A stretch of DNA of 14,543 nucleotides from Pseudomonadota bacterium (GCA_021808195.1 JAKBCE010000060.1:1-14543); one strand, 5' to 3'. Shown: positions 1-7,896, counted from the first letter of the stretch. The notes: generated from the letters alone by a model not told the origin. Program-made: numbers and translations.

Positions 1-170
1 GTATAGCGGGGCATGGAGAGCTTTGAAAACCGGAATATTGCGTACTCGGGCAGGTTTCGCTCCCCTCCCGCGAATGCGGTATGCCCGCCGATGATGAGCT
101 TTTTAGGGCGCGCAGACCGCGGGGCGCGCGCTTGTGGCGTGTCCCCCCTTCCTTTACCCTCTCGCCCGCT
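1..170. other. Leader region upstream of ugd, no gene recognised
   Basis: No gene could be recognised here. One frame is open from the left edge to a TGA at about 92, so the end of an upstream gene cannot be excluded, but its residues match nothing I know. A TTGAAA at 23-28 could be a -35 element, but no good -10 follows at the right distance. The 30 bases before the ugd start are pyrimidine-rich and have no clear ribosome binding site. Confidence 0.4.
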
Positions 171-1517
171 ATGAAAGTCACCATCTTTGGTTCCGGATAT
201 GTCGGTCTCGTGACCGGCGCGTGCCTGGCGGAAGCCGGGAACCACGTGGTCTGCGTCGACGTCGATGCAGGCAAGATCGAGCGGCTGAACCGCGGCGAGG
301 TGCCCATCCACGAGCCGGGCCTCGAGGCGTTGCTGCACCGCAATGCCGAGGCCGGCCGTATCGAGTTCACCACCGACGCGGCGCGCGGTGTGGCCCACGG
401 CCTCTTCCAGTTCATCGCGGTGGGGACCCCGCCCGATGAGGACGGTTCGGCGGACCTGCGGCACGTGCTCGCCGCGGCGCGCACGATCGCCACGCACATG
501 ACCCGGCACACCGTGGTGGTGACCAAGTCGACCGTTCCGGTCGGCACCGCCGACAAGGTGCGCCGCGAGATCGAGACCGCGCTCGCCGAGCGCGGCGAGA
601 AGGTGCCCTTCAATGTCGTCTCCAACCCCGAATTCCTCAAGGAAGGCGCGGCGATTGCGGACTTCATGAAGCCGGATCGCGTGGTGGTCGGCACCGACGA
701 TGCGGCCACGGCCGATCTGATGCGCGAACTGTATGAGCCGTTCACGCGCAGCCACGACCGGCTCATCGTCATGGACATCCGCTCCTCGGAGCTCACCAAG
801 TACGCGGCGAACTCCATGCTCGCCACCAAGATCAGCTTCATGAACGAGCTGGCCAACATCGCCGAGCGCCTCGGCGCGGACATCGAGAAGGTGCGCCTCG
901 GGATCGGCTCCGATCCGCGCATCGGCTACGGGTTCATCTACCCGGGCGCCGGCTACGGCGGCTCGTGCTTCCCGAAGGACGTCAAAGCGCTGATCCGCTC
1001 GGCCCACGAGGCGGGCCACGAGCCGACGCTGCTCGATGCGGTCGAGGCGGTGAACGCTCGCCAGAAGGATGTGTTGTTCGCCAAGATCATGCGTTACTTC
1101 GATGGAGCACTCACCGGACGCACGATTGCGCTGTGGGGGCTCGCCTTCAAGCCCGATACCGACGATATGCGTGAGGCCTCCTCCCGGGCGCTGATGGAGG
1201 CGCTGTGGCGCTCGGGCGCTCGCGTGCGCGCCTACGATCCGGTGGCCATGACCGAAGCGCGGCGCCTCTACGGCGAGCGACCCGATCTGACGCTCGCAGC
1301 GAGTGCCTACGAGGCGGTCCAGGGCGCCGATGCGCTCGCCATCATCACCGAGTGGAAGGAGTTCCGCAGCCCGGACTTCGAGCGGCTGCGCGAGAGCCTG
1401 AAGAGCCCGGTGATCTTCGACGGCCGCAATCTCTACGATCCGCACATCGTCGAGCGTTTCGGGCTCGCGTACTACGCCATCGGCCGCGGCCGCTCGATTC
1501 AGCGCGCGAAAGCCTGA
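171..1517 (+). CDS. ugd: UDP-glucose 6-dehydrogenase
   Basis: This enzyme oxidises UDP-glucose to UDP-glucuronate in the cytoplasm with two NAD+, giving a precursor for surface polysaccharides. The 448-residue protein opens with the Rossmann motif GSGYVG (residues 7-12). NPEFLKEG and [10 protein letters not shown] follow in the middle, then K210 and N214 in ELTKYAAN, and the catalytic cysteine C266 in GGSCFPKD. This is the full length and motif order of the UDP-glucose/GDP-mannose dehydrogenase family; the motif wording favours UDP-glucose over GDP-mannose (AlgD). The frame is open from 81, but the start is placed at 171 because the family begins MKVTIFG and the 30 preceding codons resemble nothing. 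No Shine-Dalgarno sequence is visible. manC follows 19 bases downstream, so the two probably form an operon. Confidence 0.93.
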   Translation: MKVTIFGSGYVGLVTGACLAEAGNHVVCVDVDAGKIERLNRGEVPIHEPGLEALLHRNAEAGRIEFTTDAARGVAHGLFQFIAVGTPPDEDGSADLRHVLAAARTIATHMTRHTVVVTKSTVPVGTADKVRREIETALAERGEKVPFNVVSNPEFLKEGAAIADFMKPDRVVVGTDDAATADLMRELYEPFTRSHDRLIVMDIRSSELTKYAANSMLATKISFMNELANIAERLGADIEKVRLGIGSDPRIGYGFIYPGAGYGGSCFPKDVKALIRSAHEAGHEPTLLDAVEAVNARQKDVLFAKIMRYFDGALTGRTIALWGLAFKPDTDDMREASSRALMEALWRSGARVRAYDPVAMTEARRLYGERPDLTLAASAYEAVQGADALAIITEWKEFRSPDFERLRESLKSPVIFDGRNLYDPHIVERFGLAYYAIGRGRSIQRAKA

Positions 1518-1536
1518 GCCTCCTGAGGTGAATGCC

Positions 1537-2958
1537 ATGCTGACGCCCGTCATTCTCTCCGGCGGCGCCGGGACCCGGCTCTGGCCGCTCTCGCGCGAGC
1601 TGTACCCGAAGCAGCTGCTCGCGCTCACCGGCGAGCGGACCATGATCCAGCAGACGGCGCTCAGGCTCGAGGGCCTCTCGGCCGCCGCCCCGGTCGTGGT
1701 GTGCAACGAGGCGCACCGCTTCCTGGTCGCCGAGCAGTTGCGCGAGCTTCACGTCACTCCGCAATCGATCGTGCTCGAGCCCATGGGGCGCAACACGGCG
1801 CCGGCCATCGCGCTGGCGGCGCATGCGGCGCTGAAGCGCTCGGGCACCGCCGATCCGCTGCTGCTGGTACTGCCGGCCGATCACGTCATCCGCGACGTCC
1901 CGGCCTTCCAGAAGGCCGTGAGAGCCGCCCTGACGGCCGCCGGCGAGGGACGCCTCGTCACCTTCGGGATCGTGCCGACGAGCCCTGAGACCGGCTATGG
2001 CTACATCCAGCGCGGGGCGAGCGCGGGGGCGGCGTTCGCCATCGCGCGCTTCGTCGAGAAACCCGATGCCGAACGGGCCGAGGCCTTCGCGGCCTCGGGC
2101 GAGTACTACTGGAACAGCGGCATGTTCCTCTTCTCCGCCCGGCGCTACCTGGAGGAGCTCGCCCGATTCGCGCCCGACATTGCCCGGGTGTGCGCCGAGG
2201 CGTTCGCCGCGGCCAAGTCGGATCTGGATTTCACGCGCATTGAACCTGCGCGCTTCGAGACCTGTCCGGCCGACTCGATCGACTACGCCGTGATGGAGAA
2301 GACCCATGATGCGGTGGTCGTGCCGCTCGCGGCCGGCTGGAGCGACGTGGGCTCGTGGTCGGCGCTGCACGAGGCGAGCGACGCGGATGGTCACGGCAAC
2401 GTGTTGCACGGGGACGTGATCTGCGAGGACTCCGAGGGGTGCTACCTGTACGCCGAGAGCCGGCTGGTGTCGGCCGTGGGGCTCACCGATCACGTCGTGG
2501 TCGAGACCAAGGATGCGGTGCTGGTGGCGCCGAAGGCGCGGGTGCAGGACGTGAAGAAGCTGGTGCACCGCCTGAAGGAGGCGGGGCGCTACGAGCACAG
2601 CCTGCACCGCGAGGTGTTCCGCCCCTGGGGCAGCTACGACAGCATCGAGTCGGGGCCGCGCTTTCAGGTCAAGCGCCTGAAGGTCAAGCCCGGTGCGGTG
2701 CTCTCGCTGCAGCTGCACCATCACCGCGCCGAGCACTGGGTGGTGGTGTCGGGGACCGCGCGCATCACACGCGGGGATGAGGTGTTCCTCCTCGAGGAGA
2801 ACCAGTCGACCTACATCCCGATCGGGGTGCGCCACCGCATCGAGAACCCGGGGAAGATTGCGCTGCACATCATCGAGATCCAGTCCGGATCCTATCTCGG
2901 CGAAGACGACATCGTGCGGCTCGAGGATCAGTACGGCCGCGAGGGTACGACGAGCTGA
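1537..2958 (+). CDS. manC: Mannose-1-phosphate guanylyltransferase / mannose-6-phosphate isomerase
   Basis: This bifunctional enzyme isomerises fructose-6-phosphate to mannose-6-phosphate and converts mannose-1-phosphate plus GTP to GDP-mannose, the donor for mannose-containing exopolysaccharides (ManC/AlgA/XanB family). The nucleotidyltransferase domain shows GGAGTRLWP (residues 9-17), YPKQ (23-26) and FVEKP (172-176). The C-terminal cupin isomerase domain holds the metal-site segment HHHRAEHW (394-401). The 473-residue length is typical of the fused form. The ATG at 1537 is preferred because a TGAGG at 1524-1528 lies 8 bases upstream; a GTG at 1528 in the same frame would overlap that site. 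It lies just after ugd. Part of its isomerase domain is repeated at 6122-6363. Assignment to manC rather than algA or xanB rests on family only. Confidence 0.92.
   Translation: MLTPVILSGGAGTRLWPLSRELYPKQLLALTGERTMIQQTALRLEGLSAAAPVVVCNEAHRFLVAEQLRELHVTPQSIVLEPMGRNTAPAIALAAHAALKRSGTADPLLLVLPADHVIRDVPAFQKAVRAALTAAGEGRLVTFGIVPTSPETGYGYIQRGASAGAAFAIARFVEKPDAERAEAFAASGEYYWNSGMFLFSARRYLEELARFAPDIARVCAEAFAAAKSDLDFTRIEPARFETCPADSIDYAVMEKTHDAVVVPLAAGWSDVGSWSALHEASDADGHGNVLHGDVICEDSEGCYLYAESRLVSAVGLTDHVVVETKDAVLVAPKARVQDVKKLVHRLKEAGRYEHSLHREVFRPWGSYDSIESGPRFQVKRLKVKPGAVLSLQLHHHRAEHWVVVSGTARITRGDEVFLLEENQSTYIPIGVRHRIENPGKIALHIIEIQSGSYLGEDDIVRLEDQYGREGTTS
2499..2740 (+). repeat. manC segment duplicated at 6122-6363
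   Basis: These 242 bases inside manC recur in the same orientation 3623 bases downstream. A hand alignment needs no gap and gives 14 differences, about 94% identity. The repeated part encodes the start of the isomerase domain, including the metal-binding His cluster. The two copies bracket mntA-hepT and hipBA module 1. Confidence 0.9.
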
Positions 2959-3117
2959 CCGTGGGGCGCCCCGTGCCATGTGAGGCCAGGCGCTGGGCGT
3001 CCGAGCGGCACGCCCGGTGGTTCGCGACGCGCGATCAGGGGTGCAATGCACATCGAGTCATCGCTCAGCGGTGTCGAGGTGGAACGCTTGTCCTGTGCGA
3101 GTTCTGCCCTGACGGAT

Positions 3118-3480
3118 CTACGTGCCAACCGGAGGGATGCGGTCTGCGAGTCGCTGCAAGCGCGGCACCAGCGCGGGCAAGTCCTGAGTAATGATGCTCC
3201 AGAGCGTGTCGCCATCGATCCCGAGGTAGCCGTGGATCAGGCGATTACGCGTGGCGATGATCATCCGCCACGGGATCTCCTCGTGCGCGCGCCGGACCTG
3301 GTCCGGAATGTGTGTGGCTGCCTCGCCGAGCAATTCCAGATTGCGTACGGTTGCATCGTAGGTCAAGCCGCTGTCGAGAAATTAGGACTGGGTGAGCTGA
3401 GCCGTATAGCTCAGCGCTCTTTCCCCGAAGCGAAGCATGTCCAGGACGTAAAACCGCCATTCGCGCGCAGCCTCACACAT
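3118..3480 (-). pseudogene. hepT: HepT-family RNase toxin, interrupted by an in-frame stop
   Basis: HepT is a HEPN-fold RNase toxin, paired with the MntA nucleotidyltransferase that inactivates it by AMPylating a tyrosine. This frame encodes the whole family length of about 120 codons. The N-terminal part is REWRFYVLDMLRFGERALSYT; the C-terminal part is GLTYDATVRNLELLGEAATHIP and the toxin motif R78-X4-H83-X-Y85 in RNRLIHGY. Codon 33 (3382-3384 on the plus strand) is TAA. The reading frame is the same on both sides of it, so this is a nonsense codon, not a frameshift. Family members often have Glu near this point, so one G-to-T change would explain it (inference). The ATG at 3480 overlaps the mntA stop by 8 bases. 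As read, only 32 residues would be made. A sequencing error is possible. Confidence 0.82.
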
Positions 3481-3763
3481 GAAGGGCTTCGCGTTCGATG
3501 AACGGCCGCAACTCGTCTCTGAGCGCCTTGTGGGTGACCAGATCAACAGGTCGACCGAGCCGATCCTCGAGATAGAACTGGACCCCAAAATACCGATCAG
3601 AGGTCGCGGGTCCATCAAAGGTCACCAGCAGGTCAACGTCGCTATCGGGTCTGGCGGCATCGCGAGCGGCTGAGCCAAAGAGTGCAAGGTCAACGACGCC
3701 GTAGCGCTCACGCAGAAGCACCTTGCTGTCGGCGAGGACATTGAGAATTTGTGCGCGATTCAT
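3473..3763 (-). CDS. mntA: MntA-family nucleotidyltransferase antitoxin
   Basis: MntA is a minimal nucleotidyltransferase. In characterised HepT/MntA pairs it transfers AMP to the tyrosine of the HepT RX4HXY motif and so blocks the RNase. The 96-residue protein shows the family signature GSX10DXD: G30-S31, ten residues, then D42-V43-D44, inside LALFGSAARDAARPDSDVDLLV. Length and fold signature are complete, so the enzyme looks intact although its partner hepT carries a stop codon. The genes overlap by 8 bases with the antitoxin first, which implies translational coupling. No clear ribosome binding site or promoter was seen upstream. It is transcribed opposite to manC. Confidence 0.85.
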   Translation of the reverse strand: MNRAQILNVLADSKVLLRERYGVVDLALFGSAARDAARPDSDVDLLVTFDGPATSDRYFGVQFYLEDRLGRPVDLVTHKALRDELRPFIEREALHV

Positions 3764-3900
3764 GCAGGTCTTGGGCTCATGCGCGAGGGCCGGATTTCAG
3801 ACCACCCCGCGGAGGCTATCGCCCGCGGTGCCGGTCGACCTCATGACGCCAGTGCCGTGGCTGGAAGGTCGCGGCTTGGCCCGGAGATCGCATCGACGCC

Positions 3901-4014
3901 TCAGCAGGGTACGCGGCGTAAAAGCGCTGACGCAAGTCCGATTTCCTGGGCGATCCGCCAGCCCTTCGGCGGTAGGTGTACGCGCCGGTACCGCAATTCG
4001 CCCCGTTGCGGATC
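3901..4014 (-). pseudogene. Possible remnant of a MarR-like winged-helix gene
   Basis: One minus-strand frame without a start codon reads DPQRGELRYRRVHLPPKG followed by WRIAQEI and ends at a TGA. This resembles the wing and following helix of MarR-type regulators (D-x-R-x-R-x-V-x-L-T-x-K-G). The residues expected upstream are not in the same frame; the neighbouring frame has TQIRWVPRAAAPESLRRLIRNG, which would fit a frameshift. The match is short and made by eye, so this is only a suggestion; chance resemblance is quite possible. Confidence 0.22.
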
Positions 4015-4176
4015 AAGCGCCTGAGGGACTCGGGCGCCGCTGCGCGCGGCACCCAGCGGATCTGCGTGCCGCGCGCTCATCAGGCTGAGCTGCCCGCAGA
4101 TCGGCTACCGGCAGGCGCTCCTGTGTGCGGCCCGCGGGACTTGGCGCATCACCACACCGTGCGGGGGGCGGCTCCA

Positions 4177-4215
4177 GGGGGTCGATAGGGGCAGGCAGCG
4201 CCCTATCGAGGCCCC
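4177..4215. other. Strong hairpin in non-coding DNA
   Basis: TCGATAGGG (4182-4190) and CCCTATCGA (4201-4209) form a perfect 9-bp inverted repeat around a 10-base loop. Outside it, GGGG (4177-4180) can pair with CCCC (4212-4215) across a small internal loop. No T-run follows on either strand, so it does not look like a standard intrinsic terminator. Its role is unknown. Confidence 0.6.
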
Positions 4216-4410
4216 GATGCCACTCGGCCACCCGCTGAGGGAAATGCCGTGCAGCGTTCGCTGCGGCTGCCAAATCACCGCACCGCGCACTCCGCCCTCC
4301 CAGGCCCTGTAGTCCGTGAGAGGTCTTACCCCCGGCCAACCGCGCCCGAGGCGCCGCCGGCCGGGGCCTGGGCCGGGTCAATCGCGAGATCAGCGCTCAG
4401 GGAAGTAAAA

Positions 4411-4438
4411 TATAATTGATCAAAAAATTGGTTTTGAT
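4411..4438 (+). promoter_or_regulatory. hipBA-1 promoter and probable HipB operator
   Basis: A consensus -10 box TATAAT lies at 4411-4416, 33 bases before the hipB start; no good -35 was found 16-18 bases upstream. Immediately downstream is an inverted repeat, ATCAAAA (4419-4425), six bases, TTTTGAT (4432-4438), covering the expected transcription start. HipB proteins repress their own operons by binding such palindromes, so this is the likely operator (inference). The stretch is strikingly AT-rich against its surroundings. Confidence 0.65.
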
Positions 4439-4449
4439 AAACTCTAAAT

Positions 4450-4812
4450 ATGTCTCGATCCGCTCCTGCCCTTGCGACGCTTCCACCCGCCGTGGCGCAG
4501 GCGCTGCGAGATCTCGGCGAGAACCTCGCCATCGCACGCCTACGGCGGAAGGAATCACAGCGGACCTGGGCCCGGCGTCTGGGCTGCTCGGTGCCGACCC
4601 TTATCCGGTTGGAGCGCGGCGATCCGGGTGTGGGAATGGGGCTGTACGCCACGGCCCTGTGGATGATCGGCCGCGTGGCGGCACTGTCGGAAGTGGCGGC
4701 GCCGGGGGAGGACCGTGGGGCGATTGAGGGTGAAGTTCGCACTGCGTTGCAGCGTCGAGCGCGACGTGCGGCGGCCTCGGCACGGGCTCGCCAGAGGCGC
4801 GCTCCACCATGA
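4450..4812 (+). CDS. hipB: HipB-like XRE-family antitoxin (module 1)
   Basis: This 120-residue protein is a small DNA-binding antitoxin expected to bind and neutralise the kinase encoded next and to repress the operon. A helix-turn-helix of the Cro/CI (XRE) type occupies roughly residues 20-82, with LGENLAIARLRRKESQRTWA leading into RRLGCSVPTLIRLERGDPG. The last 20 or so residues are rich in Arg and Ala and probably disordered. The ATG at 4450 follows an AT-rich leader without an obvious ribosome binding site. Its stop overlaps the hipA start in ATGA (4809-4812), the usual coupling for hipBA. Recognition of the HTH and the neighbouring hipA make the family call firm; exact function is inferred. 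Confidence 0.85.
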   Translation: MSRSAPALATLPPAVAQALRDLGENLAIARLRRKESQRTWARRLGCSVPTLIRLERGDPGVGMGLYATALWMIGRVAALSEVAAPGEDRGAIEGEVRTALQRRARRAAASARARQRRAPP

Positions 4813-6032
4813 CCTACGAGCCCGGAGACTCGCTCGCGCTGTGGATCCTGACCGATCCATCGCGACCGCGCCTGGTCGGTGAGCTGCGGCTGGTTCGCTC
4901 TTTGCAGAGCGTATCGCTGCGGTATGCGCCGAGTTGGCTCGCTGAGGGTTTTGCGCTCAGCGAAGACTTGCCGCTCATCGAGGCAGAGTTTGCGCCGAGC
5001 ACACGCCACTCGGTGGTCGGCGCGGTGGATGATGCCCGGCCGGACCGCTGGGGCGAGCGCGTCATCCGCTTCATCGACAAGCCGACCCGTTTGTCCCTGC
5101 TCGAATATCTTTACTATGCCGGCGACGATCGATTTGGTGCCCTCGGTGTCTCGAGTTCCGCCGAGCACTATCTGCCTCGCCGGCTCGGACCGCTTCCGGT
5201 GCTCGGTGAAGCCGAGCAGATTTATCGGCTCGTGCGCTGCATTCAGGCCGGTGAGCCGGTGCCCCCGGCGCTGAAGCGACTGATCTCCCCCGGCGCGACC
5301 CTGGGGGGCGCTCGACCCAAGGCGCTGCTCGAGATCGATACCGAGCAGTGGGTGATCAAGTTCTCCGACGGTGATCATGCGGATACTCCGCTCATCGAGC
5401 ATGCCACGATGACGCTGGCGCGCAGTGCATCCATACGGACGGCGACGAGCATGGCCGTGCGCCTGACGGATGGTCACGCCATCGCCGTGAAGCGCTTCGA
5501 TCGTAGCGGCGGGCAACGGCGGCACTGTCTGTCCGCCGCGGTGGCGCTGCGGGCGGCGGCAGAACCGTTCGGTTACCCGGAGCTTGCGCAGTTGTTGCGC
5601 CGCAAAGGGGTTGCGCACGGCGAGCGCTATGTTCAGGACATGCAGGAGCTCTTTCGCCGCATGGTCTTCAATATCCTGATGGATAACACCGATGATCACG
5701 AGAAGAACCATGCGTTGATCGTCTCAGCGGATCAGCAGTACGAGCTCTCTGCGGCATACGACGTGCTGCCCACAGGGCAGGCGCTCGGCTTTCAACAGAT
5801 GCGCATCGGTGAGCAGGGCGCGGATTCGACGCTCGAGAATGCGCTGTCGATGTCGAACCTGTTCGCGCTGCAACCCGATGAGGCGGTGGCTGAAGTGCGC
5901 CGAGTCGCTCGGGTGGTGAGCGGCTGGAAGGCGCACTTCCGTGCGTGCGGGGTCTCGAGCGCGGACATCGAGCACTATGCCGAGCAGATCGATCGGCCCT
6001 TTCTGCGTGAGCAGCGGGACGAGTACGGGTGA
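4809..6032 (+). CDS. hipA: HipA-family serine/threonine kinase toxin (module 1)
   Basis: HipA toxins are kinases; E. coli HipA phosphorylates glutamyl-tRNA synthetase, arrests translation and promotes persistence. This 407-residue protein has the N-terminal HipA subdomain (about residues 10-120), the Gly-rich loop GATLGGARPK (162-171), K184 in VIKF, the catalytic segment NTDDHEKN (293-300, D295 as likely catalytic Asp) and the metal-binding AYD (D318). The 23-residue spacing from D295 to D318 equals that between D309 and D332 of E. coli HipA as I recall it. T164 occupies the place of the autophosphorylated serine. All key residues are present, so it should be active. The start overlaps the hipB stop by 4 bases. 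The substrate cannot be told from sequence. Confidence 0.9.
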   Translation: MTYEPGDSLALWILTDPSRPRLVGELRLVRSLQSVSLRYAPSWLAEGFALSEDLPLIEAEFAPSTRHSVVGAVDDARPDRWGERVIRFIDKPTRLSLLEYLYYAGDDRFGALGVSSSAEHYLPRRLGPLPVLGEAEQIYRLVRCIQAGEPVPPALKRLISPGATLGGARPKALLEIDTEQWVIKFSDGDHADTPLIEHATMTLARSASIRTATSMAVRLTDGHAIAVKRFDRSGGQRRHCLSAAVALRAAAEPFGYPELAQLLRRKGVAHGERYVQDMQELFRRMVFNILMDNTDDHEKNHALIVSADQQYELSAAYDVLPTGQALGFQQMRIGEQGADSTLENALSMSNLFALQPDEAVAEVRRVARVVSGWKAHFRACGVSSADIEHYAEQIDRPFLREQRDEYG

Positions 6033-6038
6033 CAAATT

Positions 6039-6056
6039 GCGCGCTTTGAGGCGCGC
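6039..6056 (+). terminator. Weak hairpin after hipA-1
   Basis: GCGCGC, TTTGAG, GCGCGC forms a short GC hairpin six bases after the hipA-1 stop codon. No T-run follows, so termination there is only a possibility. Confidence 0.25.
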
Positions 6057-6121
6057 CTGGCCCAGTGCGCCATCGTTGAAGCCCGTGCGAGAAGCGCCCT
6101 CGTGCGGTCCGTTCACCGGGC

Positions 6122-6363
6122 GGTCGAGACCCAGGATGCGGTGCGGGTGGCGCTGAGGCCGCGGGTGCAGGACGTGAAGAAGCGGATGCACCGCCTGAAG
6201 GAGGCGGGGTGCTACGGGCACAGCCTGCGCCGCGAGGTGTTCCGCCCCTGGGGCAGTGACGACAGCATCGAGTCGGGGCCGCGCTTTCAGGTCAAGCGCC
6301 TGAAGGTCAAGCCCGGTGCGGTGCTCTCGCCGCAGCTGCACCATGACCGCGCCGAGCACTGGG
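6122..6363 (+). pseudogene. Decayed partial copy of manC (isomerase domain)
   Basis: This stretch is a 242-base copy of manC 2499-2740, same orientation, no gaps, 14 differences. It lacks the nucleotidyltransferase domain and the last 70 or so residues, so it cannot encode an enzyme. The reading frame is still open (6102-6431), but 13 of the 14 changes alter the residue, including Leu to Pro, Tyr to Asp and His to Asp in the metal-site cluster (HHH becomes HHD). That pattern fits neutral decay. A weaker match with a short gap may extend about 10 bases to the left. It lies between the hipA-1 stop and the yjjJ promoter and is most simply a recombination scar. Confidence 0.85.
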
Positions 6364-6428
6364 CCCTGAACGGATCGCGCCTTCGGTCACTGCGACAGGG
6401 CGTCTCGACGGTGCGGAGGCTGTGTGTG

Positions 6429-6509
6429 TAAAATCGTTTCATATATCGTTTCGTATAGGATATGCGATAATTTCAAAATCAATAAGTTAATGCCTTAAAA
6501 TCGTTTCAT
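6429..6509 (+). promoter_or_regulatory. AT-rich yjjJ promoter with repeated ATCGTTTC boxes
   Basis: TAAAATCGTTTCAT occurs twice exactly, at 6429-6442 and 6496-6509, the second copy ending one base before the gene's start codon. A third ATCGTTTC lies at 6445-6452, 12 bases after the first. GATAAT at 6466-6471 may be the -10 box; no convincing -35 was found. The boxes are direct repeats, a likely binding site for the wHTH of the downstream protein (inference). The tract is sharply AT-rich. Confidence 0.5.
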
Positions 6510-6510
6510 T

Positions 6511-7896
6511 ATGGCGACCACAGAAGACCTCATTCGGGTCCTCCGGGCGCGACCCCATCTGCCCGCCGCAGAGTTGCTTGCCGTTCTGGATGTGAGCCGC
6601 GCGACGCTGATGCGCGCCGTGCGTGCAGCCGGGTCCGAAGTCCTGACCATCGGGCGCGCACGGCGCACCGCCTACGCCGCCCGCCGGCGCCTGCGCGGAA
6701 GCGCAGACCCTCTGCCGGTATTTCAGGTCGACGAGCGAGGCGGCGTAGAACAGGTCGGGCGCCTGAATCTTGCCCATCCTGATGGGACCTTCCTCGAATT
6801 CAGCGCATCGCCCCAGTGGCCTCTGGATCACTCGATGCGTGACGGCTGGTTCGAGGGACTGCCCTATTTTCTTCAGGACCTGCGGCCTGCGGGATTCATG
6901 GGCAGGCGGTTCGCCCGGGCGCACGCGCGCGTACTGCACCTCGGTGACGATCCGCGCCAATGGTCCGACGACGATGTGCTGCATGCGCTCTCGCTCTTCG
7001 GAGCGGACCAGAGCGGCAATTTCATCGTCGGTGAGCATGCCCTTCAATTGTGGCTGGATGAACTGCAGCAACCGCCGGCGCCTGCTTCGCAGGCGCCCTT
7101 AATCGAGACCTACAGCGAGCGTGCGCAGCGGGCCATGGCGGATGGCGATGCGGGTTCCTCCGCTGCCGGGGAATTCCCGAAGTTCACCGCAGTGTCCGTC
7201 TTGGACGGCGTGCGGACTCACGTCATTGTGAAATTTTCAGGTTCGGACGAGTCACCGGGCACGCAGCGCGGGTCGGATCTGCTCGTCTGTGAGTCGCTCG
7301 CGGCGGATACGCTCGCGATGTTGCCGGGCCTCACCGCGGCGCAATCACGCATTTTGCGAGCGGGGAGCCGCACTTTTCTCGAGGTGGTTCGCTTTGATCG
7401 CCACGGCGCGCGCGGTCGCTCTGGCTTGTGCTCATGGGCGGCGCTCAACTACGGCTGGTTTGGACTTGCCGGCCGGCCGTGGACCGAAGGGGCTGCACAG
7501 CTTCTCGAACGCCGGCTCATTGATCGAGACACCGCCGGGGCCATCACACGCTTGTGGCATTTCGGTCAGCTGATTGCCAACACCGACATGCACGACGGCA
7601 ATCTCTCGTTCACACCGCAGAGTTCCGCCGCATCTGCCCCGCTGTGCCTGGCCCCTGCCTATGACATGCTCCCGATGCGCTATGCCCCGCAGCGAGGTGT
7701 CGAGCTTCCGTCCGTGGATTTCGTGCCCCGCTTGCCCTTGCCGGCCGAGCGCGAAGCCTGGCAGGCTGGCGCGGCCGCGGCCGATGTGTTCTGGTCCCGG
7801 GCTGCCGATGATGATCGCATCAGCGCGCCGTTTCGCGCTGTGTGCGCCGATAACGCGCAGAAGGTCCGCGCCGCCCGCCAGCATCTCGAGATGTGA
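6511..7896 (+). CDS. yjjJ: Stand-alone HTH-HipA kinase, YjjJ type
   Basis: This 461-residue protein fuses a winged/helix-turn-helix domain (about residues 1-65; LLAVLDVSRATLMRAVRAAG) to a HipA-like kinase. E. coli YjjJ has the same arrangement and is described as a HipA-like toxin without a separate HipB. The kinase part shows the loop GSSAAGEFPK (215-224), K241 in VIVKF, the catalytic NTDMHDGN (357-364, D359) and metal-binding AYD (D385), so it looks active. No hipB gene is adjacent; the fused HTH probably supplies autoregulation or self-control. No ribosome binding site is visible before the ATG at 6511, and a repeat box runs almost up to it. The nearest downstream gene, brnA, is convergent. 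Family call is firm; the physiological role is inferred. Confidence 0.86.
   Translation: MATTEDLIRVLRARPHLPAAELLAVLDVSRATLMRAVRAAGSEVLTIGRARRTAYAARRRLRGSADPLPVFQVDERGGVEQVGRLNLAHPDGTFLEFSASPQWPLDHSMRDGWFEGLPYFLQDLRPAGFMGRRFARAHARVLHLGDDPRQWSDDDVLHALSLFGADQSGNFIVGEHALQLWLDELQQPPAPASQAPLIETYSERAQRAMADGDAGSSAAGEFPKFTAVSVLDGVRTHVIVKFSGSDESPGTQRGSDLLVCESLAADTLAMLPGLTAAQSRILRAGSRTFLEVVRFDRHGARGRSGLCSWAALNYGWFGLAGRPWTEGAAQLLERRLIDRDTAGAITRLWHFGQLIANTDMHDGNLSFTPQSSAASAPLCLAPAYDMLPMRYAPQRGVELPSVDFVPRLPLPAEREAWQAGAAAADVFWSRAADDDRISAPFRAVCADNAQKVRAARQHLEM

Larger units (their letters stand above)
3764..4449. other. Gene-poor 0.69-kb interval between mntA and hipB
   Basis: No intact gene is recognised. 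Open frames on both strands here are short, arginine- or proline-rich, and look like by-products of high GC. The interval contains a possible winged-helix remnant (3901-4014, minus), a strong hairpin (4177-4215) and the AT-rich hipBA-1 promoter at its right end. mntA and hipB diverge from it. Confidence 0.5.

Noticed and set aside
81..170. Upstream extension of ugd to 81
   Set aside because: The extra 30 residues are not part of the family, and the Rossmann strand starts exactly at the ATG at 171.
2963..2972. GGGGCGCCCC palindrome after manC as terminator
   Set aside because: The palindrome has no loop and no T-run follows, so it cannot act as a standard intrinsic terminator.
1345..3051. Long open frame antisense to ugd and manC (568 codons)
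   Set aside because: It lies opposite two well-supported genes, reads as Arg/His-rich low-complexity protein, and is explained by GC-rich codon bias.
4326..5711. Long open frame antisense to hipBA-1 (461 codons)
   Set aside because: It covers the opposite strand of two recognised genes and crosses their promoter.
6429..6509. CRISPR-like repeats
   Set aside because: The repeats are only 8-14 bases, irregularly spaced and confined to a promoter; there are no spacers or cas genes.
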